Part shown: positions 1 through 5,965 of the stretch, piece by piece | Numbering within the stretch: the stretch's first letter is position 1 | Layout of the letters: each line of letters begins with the position of its first letter | NCBI GenBank assembly: GCA_029859145.1 | Contig: JAOUDT010000039.1 | Coordinates: forward strand, 1-8,965 | From: Dehalococcoidia bacterium | GTDB taxonomy: Bacteria; Chloroflexota; Dehalococcoidia; GIF9; AB-539-J10 | DNA length: 8,965 nt | Direction of reading: 5' to 3' | The notes under the pieces: model-generated | The model's database searches: none | What the model was told of the DNA's origin: nothing | The model's input: only the letters and a program-made list of their open reading frames with translations | Program-made: the position numbers and the translations under genes

Positions 1-696
1 AGAACGCCCGTAGCTAGGTCAAAAGCCTTGTCTTTCGGAGTGGACTCAAGACAATGGGAGAAACCCCGTATGATAATGGATAGGGAGCCTGTTTTTGCCG
101 TGACCCAGCTGCCAACCTTGGAATTACCGGTTTTGAGGGTATTGGGGCAGCTAGCCAGCACCTACATCATCGCTGAAGGACCTGACGGGCTGTATCTCAT
201 CGACCAGCACGCTGCTCACGAGCGCATACTTTATGACCGAATTTCGGCACAGTGGTCACAAAAGACAGTGGAAGTCCAGGGTCTACTCCAGCCGGCAACG
301 ATAGAACTTAACCCCAGGGAGGAAGAGACCCTGAAAGCTAGTAAAGAGCGTCTGGCTGCATTTGGTTTCGCCATTGAGCCTTTCGGAAATAGAAGCTATT
401 TGATACGCGCCATACCCTCACTAGTGGCCAAGGCCAATATTATTGAGATGATAAGTGCGCTGCTTGATAGCCTTGCTAGCCAGGAAGGCCCCAATCCCTG
501 GGAAGAGAAGATGGCTCAATCTTTGGCCTGCCATGCTGCGATCCGGGCCGGACAACAGCTAGGCAATGAGGAAATGCGAGAGCTCATCAAGCAACTGGAA
601 CAGACCAAACAACCGCGCACCTGCCCTCACGGGCGGCCAACTATGATTCATCTAAGTGCTCATCAACTGGACAAGGAGTTTGGCAGAATAGGCTAG
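1..696 (+). CDS. mutL: DNA mismatch repair protein MutL, C-terminal part (5' end outside window)
   Basis: This is the end of MutL, the ATPase and endonuclease that links MutS mismatch recognition to strand removal. The reading frame is open from base 1, so the N-terminal GHKL ATPase domain lies outside; 231 codons remain before the TAG at 694-696. The fragment carries the whole C-terminal domain. The zinc-dependent nicking motif DQHA(X)2E(X)4E appears at 202-237 as DQHAAHERILYD, with Asp in place of the usual final Glu. It is followed by an ACHAAIRAGQ motif, the CPHGRPT motif and a terminal FGR, all typical of the endonuclease-type MutL found outside the enteric bacteria. The segment before the domain is the usual poorly conserved linker. 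The gene is not functionally related to the glucan genes that follow and is probably only a neighbour. Family assignment is secure; retention of nicking activity with the Asp substitution is inferred. Confidence 0.95.
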   Translation, partial: RTPVARSKALSFGVDSRQWEKPRMIMDREPVFAVTQLPTLELPVLRVLGQLASTYIIAEGPDGLYLIDQHAAHERILYDRISAQWSQKTVEVQGLLQPATIELNPREEETLKASKERLAAFGFAIEPFGNRSYLIRAIPSLVAKANIIEMISALLDSLASQEGPNPWEEKMAQSLACHAAIRAGQQLGNEEMRELIKQLEQTKQPRTCPHGRPTMIHLSAHQLDKEFGRIG

Positions 697-771
697 CTTG
701 GCCATTCTCTCCGCGGTGATAGATTCAGTTTCTACCTCGATTCGACCTTCCTCAGACTAGTGTCAAGTACG

Positions 772-792
772 CCATATCCTTCGGGATCCTGG
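772..792 (+). terminator. Small hairpin with TTCG loop downstream of mutL, possible weak terminator
   Basis: ATCC (776-779) pairs with GGAT (784-787) around a TTCG tetraloop. CCA (772-774) and TGG (790-792) can extend the stem across a small internal loop. Only three T residues follow, so this is not a convincing intrinsic terminator. It sits 75 bases past the mutL stop and about 50 bases before the candidate promoter of the next gene, where a terminator would make sense. Confidence 0.25.
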
Positions 793-839
793 TTTCAGCT
801 TGAATCTAAATCGCAGAGTCATTTTGTGGCCATAGTCTG

Positions 840-848
840 TGTTAGAAT
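840..848 (+). promoter_or_regulatory. Candidate extended -10 promoter of the GH57 operon
   Basis: TG-T-TAGAAT gives an extended -10 element (TGn before a 5/6 match to TATAAT). No recognisable -35 hexamer lies 16-18 bases upstream, which is tolerated when the TG extension is present. It would give a leader of roughly 60 bases before the start at 914. It is a motif match only. Confidence 0.4.
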
Positions 849-902
849 AAGCGCCAATTCGTCGGGTTACTTACTTTGAGTTACTGGATAGGCTTTCGAC
901 TC

Positions 903-907
903 GGAGG
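903..907 (+). promoter_or_regulatory. Shine-Dalgarno site of the first GH57 gene
   Basis: GGAGG lies six bases before the ATG at 914, which is optimal spacing. It fixes the start of the first GH57 gene. Confidence 0.8.
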
Positions 908-913
908 TACACT

Positions 914-2209
914 ATGATCTACTGGGCTCAGCTATTGCATTTCTACCAGCCGCCGACCCAAGTGCCATCGGTGCTAAGAAAGATATGTCATGAATCCTAT
1001 GGCCCTCTGCTCCACGTTTTCGAAGAGTATCCCAATGCTCGGCTAACGGTAAATTTCAACGGAGTCCTCACCGATATGCTGATGGACTGTGGCCACAGGG
1101 ACATAATTGAAGGCTTCAGAAACCTCGCTGAGATGGGCCAGATTGAATTCACCGGAACCGCCAAGTACCACCCTATTCTACCCCTGATACCCGGAGACGA
1201 AGTAAAGAGGCAAATAGATCTGAACGCACTGACCAGCCGCCACTTCTTCGGCAAATCCTATGTCCCCCAAGGATTTTTCCCACCGGAGATGTGCTATAGC
1301 CGGGACATTTTGCGGCCTGTCATCGAGTCAGGGTGTCGCTGGGTTATCCTAGGCGGCATTGCCTGTCCAGCGGAGTGGCCCGTAGATATTGTCTATAGAG
1401 CAGAGTACGATGGACAACAGATAGCAGTTTTCTTCCGGGATGATGTGCTCAGCAATAGGATAAGCTTTCGAAACGTGGACGCCAAGGAATTCGTTGCTCA
1501 CTTGGAACAGTGGCAAAGTGAAAAAGAGAATATCTATGTGGTCACAGCCATGGATGCTGAAACCTATGGCCATCACATCCAAGGTTGGGAAAGAACATTT
1601 CTGGCTAGGGTTTACGAGGAGCTAGAACCTGCAGTCGAGCCTCTCGAGGAGGTTAAACAAGCTACTGTGTTAGCTGGGCAACACGTCTCTCTGTTAACTA
1701 ACGGCGAAGCTGCTTCCAAAATCCGAATGGTTACTATCAGCCAACTTCTTGACCTGTTTCCCCTAGGTAGGACGGTAGAGCCCAGGCCATCCTCGTGGAG
1801 CACGACAGCCGATGATATCAAAGAAGGCAACTGCTATCCTTTGTGGCAAGATAAAAAGAATGAAGTGCACCGTCTTCAGTGGGAACATCTGAATATCTGC
1901 ATCGAATTGGTAGGCAAAGCGCTGCAATATGCTGATAACGACGAAAGTCGGCACTCTGCCGCCATAGCCCGCCGACTTCTAGATCGAGCTGAACATAGTT
2001 GCCAGATGTGGTGGGCCAGCAATCGCCCTATGTGGGACATCAACTTGATCCATATGGGCTTGCTTGACCAATGGCGAACTGTGGTCAACGCCTACCGAGC
2101 CGTAAACAAAAGCGGAGCCAGCGAGGAAACAAAACGAGAGTATTATCGGCGTGCTGTCGCGGCCAGGGATATTAGAAACAAACTGGAAGACAAGCTATTT
2201 GTGCAATAG
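914..2209 (+). CDS. GH57-family glycoside hydrolase / glucanotransferase, paralogue A
   Basis: A 431-residue cytoplasmic protein (no signal peptide) of glycoside hydrolase family 57, whose members hydrolyse, transfer or branch alpha-glucans by a retaining mechanism on a (beta/alpha)7 barrel. Visible motifs in order: LLHFYQPP at residues 7-14 (motif 1, H-x-x-Q-P variant); GQIEFTGTAKYHPILPLI at 75-92 (motif 2); FFPPEMCYS at 121-129 with presumed nucleophile Glu125; TAMDAETYGHH at 211-221 with presumed acid/base Asp214; then SSWST at 293-297 and SCQMWWASNRPMW at 362-374. Both catalytic residues are present, so the protein should be active. It is about half identical to the next protein over the first 130 residues, but has about 32 extra residues between the Asp214 motif and SSWST. 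It starts the operon, with a perfect ribosome binding site. GH57 membership is firm; whether it acts as amylase, 4-alpha-glucanotransferase or branching enzyme cannot be read from the sequence. Glycogen remodelling is inferred from glgP and glgC nearby. Confidence 0.9.
   Translation: MIYWAQLLHFYQPPTQVPSVLRKICHESYGPLLHVFEEYPNARLTVNFNGVLTDMLMDCGHRDIIEGFRNLAEMGQIEFTGTAKYHPILPLIPGDEVKRQIDLNALTSRHFFGKSYVPQGFFPPEMCYSRDILRPVIESGCRWVILGGIACPAEWPVDIVYRAEYDGQQIAVFFRDDVLSNRISFRNVDAKEFVAHLEQWQSEKENIYVVTAMDAETYGHHIQGWERTFLARVYEELEPAVEPLEEVKQATVLAGQHVSLLTNGEAASKIRMVTISQLLDLFPLGRTVEPRPSSWSTTADDIKEGNCYPLWQDKKNEVHRLQWEHLNICIELVGKALQYADNDESRHSAAIARRLLDRAEHSCQMWWASNRPMWDINLIHMGLLDQWRTVVNAYRAVNKSGASEETKREYYRRAVAARDIRNKLEDKLFVQ
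1274..1296 (+). repeat. 23-base direct repeat over the nucleophile motif (copy 1)
   Basis: This stretch, encoding FFPPEMC in paralogue A, is identical base for base to 2585-2607 in paralogue B. It includes the codon of catalytic Glu125. Bases on both sides differ. Strong amino-acid constraint plus shared codon choice could explain it; recent gene conversion is possible. Confidence 0.7.
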
Positions 2210-2211
2210 AA

Positions 2212-2217
2212 GAGGAG
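2212..2217 (+). promoter_or_regulatory. Shine-Dalgarno site supporting the GTG start of the second GH57 gene
   Basis: GAGGAG lies 10 bases before the GTG at 2228 and just after the previous stop (2207-2209). Spacing is slightly long, but the paralogue alignment puts the start at the same place, so the GTG is well supported. Confidence 0.65.
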
Positions 2218-2227
2218 AAGCAGCACC

Positions 2228-3457
2228 GTGTACTGGAGCAATTTCCTTCACATTTATCAACCACCAACTCAGGCCGAGGAGATAGTCCGCAAAGTCACCG
2301 ATGAGAGCTACCGGACGCTGGTGCGCATCTTGAAGGAGGTACCTGCGGCCAAAATCACTCTCAACATAAATGGCGTTCTCACGAAACAGCTTTCCAGATA
2401 CGGGCTTGGTGATGTGATTCAAGGTATTCGTGAATTAGCCGAGCGAGGCCAGATCGAATTGACCGGGAGCGCTATGTATCATCCCATTCTGCCTCTTCTT
2501 CCCAAGGATGAAGTTATCAGGCAGATCAAGCTCAATAACGACGCTAATCGGCGCTATTTTGGGGAGGCCTACAGGCCCGTGGGCTTTTTCCCACCGGAGA
2601 TGTGCTACAGTTACGAAGTAGCCCGAACTGTAGCCGAACTCGGCTTTCGCTGGATAATTGTGGACGAGATTTCCTTTAGCGGCAAGATCGGGGCCGTTAA
2701 ATACGACAGACTCTATAAAGTAGAGGGACTTGGTGATTTCTTGGTCTTTTTCAAGGAACGTCCCTTCAGCGCCGGCATTACCTATGGCACATATCCTTCA
2801 GCAAAACCCTTCTTAGCAGCCCTTGGTGGCAGGTCAGAGGGACATAGCTATCTTCTAACAGGCACCGATGGCGAAGTCTATGGGCACCATCGCCCGGGGC
2901 AGGAGAAGCTGCTCTCCGAGGTATTTGCCAGAGGAACCCCCAGGACATGCACCGTCTCTGAACTCATCACCGATTTCGCTCAGATTGATGAAGCAAGTCC
3001 CCTTCCCTCCTCCTGGAGCACCTGGGAAGACGAGCTGGCACAGGGCATACCATATCCGCAGTGGCGGTATCCCGGGCATGACCTGCACACGCTACAATGG
3101 CAACTGACCAAGTTTGTGTTGCACACTATCAGAGCAGCTCCACCAGAAGCGCCTGGATTTCCCGAGGCACGGGCGCTTCTGGATGAGGGACTACATAGCT
3201 GCCAGTACTGGTGGGCCAGTTGTCGGCCCTGGTGGAGCGTAGAAATGATTCAGTGCGGCGCCCAGAAACTCTACCTTGCTGTAGAATCGTTGAGAGATGT
3301 CATCGATAATGAACAGGTAGAGGAAGCCAGCAGGCTGTTTCAAGCAGTGGTGAGCAAAGCAAAGCACTGGCAAGAATCAGGCGAAGCACAGCGTCTTAGA
3401 CAAGAATATAGAGAAGAGCACCCCGAGGTTTCTACCGAACTTACATTTGGGGGCTAA
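2228..3457 (+). CDS. GH57-family glycoside hydrolase / glucanotransferase, paralogue B
   Basis: A 409-residue GH57 protein starting at GTG, 18 bases after the stop of paralogue A. The start is supported by GAGGAG upstream and because YWSNFLHIYQPPTQ aligns directly with YWAQLLHFYQPPTQ of paralogue A. Motifs: FLHIYQPP at residues 6-13; GQIELTGSAMYHPILPLL at 74-91; FFPPEMCYS at 120-128 with presumed nucleophile Glu124; TGTDGEVYGHH at 211-221 with presumed acid/base Asp214; SSWST at 261-265; SCQYWWASCRPWW at 324-336. All catalytic positions are intact. It lacks the roughly 32-residue insertion of paralogue A between the Asp214 motif and SSWST, and its active-site loop reads DGE rather than DAE, so the two copies may differ in substrate or product. 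No signal peptide, hence cytoplasmic. Translation is probably coupled with its neighbours. GH57 membership is firm; the precise reaction on alpha-glucan is not determinable here. Confidence 0.9.
   Translation: MYWSNFLHIYQPPTQAEEIVRKVTDESYRTLVRILKEVPAAKITLNINGVLTKQLSRYGLGDVIQGIRELAERGQIELTGSAMYHPILPLLPKDEVIRQIKLNNDANRRYFGEAYRPVGFFPPEMCYSYEVARTVAELGFRWIIVDEISFSGKIGAVKYDRLYKVEGLGDFLVFFKERPFSAGITYGTYPSAKPFLAALGGRSEGHSYLLTGTDGEVYGHHRPGQEKLLSEVFARGTPRTCTVSELITDFAQIDEASPLPSSWSTWEDELAQGIPYPQWRYPGHDLHTLQWQLTKFVLHTIRAAPPEAPGFPEARALLDEGLHSCQYWWASCRPWWSVEMIQCGAQKLYLAVESLRDVIDNEQVEEASRLFQAVVSKAKHWQESGEAQRLRQEYREEHPEVSTELTFGG
2585..2607 (+). repeat. 23-base direct repeat over the nucleophile motif (copy 2)
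   Basis: This is the second copy of the identical stretch at 1274-1296, 1311 bases apart. Here it covers the codon of catalytic Glu124 (2597-2599). Recombination between the copies would in principle fuse the two genes in frame. Confidence 0.7.
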
Positions 3458-3470
3458 AGAGCGACATGTT

Positions 3471-5360
3471 ATGAAGCGCGCCTACGTCATACTTGCCTTT
3501 CATGCGCATGAGCCGTTGTGGGACTTGCCCAACGAACTTATTGCCTTGGTGGATGACCCCGAAATACGCGACGCCGTTCGAGGAGAGAACTATGTTTTAA
3601 AAAGGGCGCAGGAGGAACGTGATATATACACCCGCTTAATACAAACGGCGGAAGCACTGGGCGCATCGGTAGCCCTTGATGTCACCAATGAACTTCTGGT
3701 GCAGTTAGCTTGGTATATACCGGAGACATTCCAAACCTTGGCAACAGCTTATAAGAACGGCACTCTATATCCCTTATATACGCACGCCCATCATGCCCAT
3801 GCAGCCCTACTCACCTCCGATGAGATAGCTGATGAACTTCGTCTCAATGCAGAGCTACTTCATGAAGTGATGGGCATACCTGAGCCAAGGCATCGCGGTG
3901 CATTCCCCACCGAGGGTTCTGTGGATGTCGCTAAACTGGCTGCCTATAAAGATAGCGGTATGGATTATATTATCTTTCCTCAACTGAGTGACCGGAAGGC
4001 ACACTTTATCGTGGATGGCGAAGGTGATATTCAACACCATGCCTTTGTGGTAGGACCTGATATGCTGGCGCTGCCCCGCCATTTTCCAGTATCTCAACAT
4101 ATCTGGCGGCCGATAACTCGTTATGACCCCGAAGGTGTGAAAAATCAGGGATATATTCTGGGAAAGTACTGGGTCTTTGCCGAAGAATATCGCAACAAAT
4201 CTTACATTCCTTTCCCTATATCCTGGGAGGAAGCAATAGCTGATTATACCGCAGTGCTGGAAGATGCGCTGACGGAGACGCCTGACCAGGGCTTAATACT
4301 CTACATCCAGGATCTGGAGCTCATGGACTTCGGTGATACCGCTCTGCGGATAATGGAACAAGCCTGGAAGAACGTAATCAGTAAGAGGATCGCCGAAGTG
4401 CGCTTTACAACTCCCGATGACTATTTGGACAGCCTAGGAGATATGGCGAAACTGCCCCGTGTTCGCTTTCATCAAATCTCCTGGGCTCCTGAAATACGTC
4501 CAGTTCTCCGCTACGATGGTCACTATCCACCCCGTAACACCGGAGAGTTTAGAAACGTAGATCTCGAAGAGATAGTTTTCAAACATCTGCCATTCGTCTT
4601 CTGGGAGCCTGGTCGTTTCCTCATAAATATTTATGGGGCAATTCTGGATGCCTTTGGCATTCCCAGGCGGCTAGCTATGAATGCAGCCCTGCTCCATGAT
4701 ACTAGATATGCTATCCCTCGCTTTGATTTCAAAGACCAGATAGGCTTGCATTATCGGCTGATGAAGCGAGCCTGTAATTGGGGCTGGAGACCTGACGAGG
4801 GACGCCAGAAGAGGCCTTTCTTACACGGCTATCGCCTTTCAGAACTTCTTCTCGGCACTGTGCCCGAGGACACTGCTTTTGCCAGTACCAGATATGTTCA
4901 TCCTGGTGATACCACTTACGTGGGAGCCGAACGCATTCTCGAATTTCTCCTCGATACGCGATTTGATTACCTGAGAACTGGAATTGAGAATGGTCTTGCT
5001 GGTCAACAGAAAGAGGCGGTTTTGCTAGACATCAAACGAGGACAGAGCCACCGTGTGATCGCCACGGAATTCATTCACCGTGCACTAGAAGCCAGCCGCT
5101 CCCTCGAATCAGCAGCTACTCCTGACACAAAGGGCGAGGCGCTCAATCGCCTTATTCGAGAGCTAAAAGGATATTGCCGAGAGGTCTTTGTCGCCACTGA
5201 CCACGTACAACGTGCCTGGGGTTATATCGCTGACATAGATTCCATGCTCCTGACCATGTACCAGTACCTGTACCAAGTTTATCCGCCGAAATTTCCCAAC
5301 ATGTTCAGAGAGCTTCTACCCAAGGAGTGGAAAGCGCGACAAAAACCTAAGCTAGCCTGA
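3471..5360 (+). CDS. Divergent GH57-superfamily protein with long uncharacterised C-terminal region
   Basis: A 629-residue protein, third in the operon, 13 bases after the previous stop. I chose ATG 3471: the in-frame TTG at 3447 would overlap the upstream gene and adds eight residues with no family match, whereas MKRAYVILAFHAHEPLWDLP is a typical GH57-like N-terminus. The ribosome binding site is weak (AAAGAG at 3456-3461), suggesting translational coupling. Motifs are altered relative to canonical GH57 enzymes: FHAHEP at residues 10-15 (motif 1); YTHAHHAHAALL at 103-114 where motif 2 is expected; GAFPTEGSVD at 143-152 with candidate nucleophile Glu148; YIQDLELMD at 278-286, whose Asp281-x-Glu283 matches the D-x-E of motif 4. 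From about residue 335 to the end is a mostly helical region that I cannot assign, rich in aromatic and arginine residues. It is probably a cytoplasmic alpha-glucan-active enzyme or a catalytically altered relative. Superfamily membership is fairly sure; activity is open. Confidence 0.75.
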   Translation: MKRAYVILAFHAHEPLWDLPNELIALVDDPEIRDAVRGENYVLKRAQEERDIYTRLIQTAEALGASVALDVTNELLVQLAWYIPETFQTLATAYKNGTLYPLYTHAHHAHAALLTSDEIADELRLNAELLHEVMGIPEPRHRGAFPTEGSVDVAKLAAYKDSGMDYIIFPQLSDRKAHFIVDGEGDIQHHAFVVGPDMLALPRHFPVSQHIWRPITRYDPEGVKNQGYILGKYWVFAEEYRNKSYIPFPISWEEAIADYTAVLEDALTETPDQGLILYIQDLELMDFGDTALRIMEQAWKNVISKRIAEVRFTTPDDYLDSLGDMAKLPRVRFHQISWAPEIRPVLRYDGHYPPRNTGEFRNVDLEEIVFKHLPFVFWEPGRFLINIYGAILDAFGIPRRLAMNAALLHDTRYAIPRFDFKDQIGLHYRLMKRACNWGWRPDEGRQKRPFLHGYRLSELLLGTVPEDTAFASTRYVHPGDTTYVGAERILEFLLDTRFDYLRTGIENGLAGQQKEAVLLDIKRGQSHRVIATEFIHRALEASRSLESAATPDTKGEALNRLIRELKGYCREVFVATDHVQRAWGYIADIDSMLLTMYQYLYQVYPPKFPNMFRELLPKEWKARQKPKLA

Positions 5361-5362
5361 TT

Positions 5363-5379
5363 CCAAGGTAGACCCTTGG
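5363..5379. terminator. Perfect 6-bp hairpin between convergent genes
   Basis: CCAAGG (5363-5368) and CCTTGG (5374-5379) form a perfect stem around a five-base loop, inside the 37-base gap between the convergent GH57 operon and the minus-strand gene. Its position would serve both strands as a shared terminator, but no T-run follows on either strand, so Rho-independent termination is doubtful. Confidence 0.35.
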
Positions 5380-5397
5380 CCGAGCCCCAGAGTACTC

Positions 5398-5709
5398 TCA
5401 CAGTTTAGTCTCGAGAAAAGAAATCCTCTCCGCTACTGCTTGGCTGGCTTGGATACGCGACCTAGCCTTGCTCAAGTCGTTAGCTAGCTTCTCGTCCCCC
5501 ACAACCTCCCTGATCCACTTACTGAAGTCGTTCTTCCCCTCAACCAAATGATAATGAAAGGTCTCATCGCTTATATCAATCAAAGCCTTCCTAAGCTCTC
5601 TCAGGTTCCTGATGACTTTCCCGTCCTGGCACCAGAACCGCTTATCGTCCGGCACATCCCCTAACCGTCTCTTTGCTTCATCCTTGCTAACTTTGGCAAT
5701 CCTAGCCAT
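5398..5709 (-). CDS. Small charged cytoplasmic protein resembling DUF5752
   Basis: A 103-residue protein on the minus strand, convergent with the GH57 operon and divergent from glgP. The gene is well supported: AGGAGGTG at 5717-5724 lies seven bases before the ATG (5709), with an extended -10 promoter just upstream. The sequence resembles the uncharacterised DUF5752 family: an RFWCQDGKVI segment (residues 24-33), a LRELRKAL helix, DETFHYH (48-54), NDFSKWI (60-66) and GDEKLA (71-76), then a charged helical tail (77-103). There is no signal peptide, membrane segment, obvious helix-turn-helix or zinc site, although the conserved His52 and His54 are worth noting. Function is unknown. Its position between three GH57 genes and glgP/glgC makes a role in polysaccharide metabolism or its control plausible, but this is context only. 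The family name is from memory of motif patterns, not from a search. Confidence 0.75.
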   Translation of the reverse strand: MARIAKVSKDEAKRRLGDVPDDKRFWCQDGKVIRNLRELRKALIDISDETFHYHLVEGKNDFSKWIREVVGDEKLANDLSKARSRIQASQAVAERISFLETKL

Positions 5710-5716
5710 ATTCGCA

Positions 5717-5724
5717 CACCTCCT
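5717..5724 (-). promoter_or_regulatory. Consensus Shine-Dalgarno site of the DUF5752-like gene
   Basis: On the minus strand this reads AGGAGGTG, an almost full complement of the 16S 3' end, seven bases before ATG 5709. It is the strongest ribosome binding site in the window and implies efficient translation of this small protein. Confidence 0.85.
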
Positions 5725-5743
5725 AACTCCATACTATATTGAC

Positions 5744-5752
5744 ATTATACCA
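5744..5752 (-). promoter_or_regulatory. Extended -10 promoter of the DUF5752-like gene
   Basis: On the minus strand this reads TG-G-TATAAT, a perfect extended -10. A CTGACC hexamer about 15 bases upstream is a poor, tightly spaced -35 candidate. Transcription would start near 5737 and give a leader of about 28 bases, just long enough for the Shine-Dalgarno site. Confidence 0.6.
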
Positions 5753-5928
5753 CGACAATTTCTCGGTCAGAGTCGACAAGAGTTGCGGAGCGTAAGGAAT
5801 ACCATGCATTGCTGGGTCTGTAGGGTAGTCTCCATGCCGATCTTATAGTTGGGCACAGGCACTAATCTGTTCATGAGCTGACCACAGCGAAACGTTCTGT
5901 CACGTGCATGATAAGGCAAATAGTATTC

Positions 5929-5937
5929 TGATATAAT
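5929..5937 (+). promoter_or_regulatory. Extended -10 promoter of glgP
   Basis: TG-A-TATAAT is a perfect extended -10. ATGATA at 5908-5913, 18 bases upstream, matches the -35 consensus at four of six positions. Transcription would begin near 5944, giving a short leader of about 20 bases to the start at 5966. Confidence 0.55.
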
Positions 5938-5957
5938 AACCGACCAACTGAAAATAT

Positions 5958-5962
5958 AGGAG
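5958..5962 (+). promoter_or_regulatory. Shine-Dalgarno site of glgP, unusually close to the ATG
   Basis: AGGAG ends three bases before ATG 5966, closer than usual, but six bases before the next codon, TTG 5969. Initiation could therefore occur at TTG, which would shorten the protein by one residue. Confidence 0.55.
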
Positions 5963-5965
5963 CAC

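Larger units (their letters stand above)
697..913. other. Intergenic region between mutL and the GH57 operon
   Basis: These 217 bases hold no credible coding frame and no tRNA-like fold that I can see. They contain the TTCG hairpin, an extended -10 promoter candidate and the ribosome binding site of the next gene. The length and content suggest that the GH57 operon is transcribed separately from mutL. Confidence 0.6.
5710..5965. other. Divergent intergenic region between the DUF5752-like gene and glgP
   Basis: These 256 bases carry two back-to-back extended -10 promoters (5744-5752 minus, 5929-5937 plus) with their ribosome binding sites. Between them, roughly 5760-5905, I see no credible gene, tRNA or strong hairpin. 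ACGT occurs twice ten bases apart (5892-5895 and 5902-5905), the second inside the palindrome CACGTG; this may be chance. The space between the promoters is ample for a shared regulator. Confidence 0.5.

Noticed and set aside
697..913. Possible tRNA, small RNA or leader peptide between mutL and the first GH57 gene
   Set aside because: No cloverleaf, no long stem and no short frame with a ribosome binding site could be found; only the small TTCG hairpin and promoter motif remain.
3447..3470. Upstream in-frame TTG start for the third GH57-like gene
   Set aside because: It would overlap the end of the preceding gene, lacks a spaced ribosome binding site and adds eight residues unlike any GH57 N-terminus; ATG 3471 begins the recognisable MKRAYVILAFHAHEP segment.
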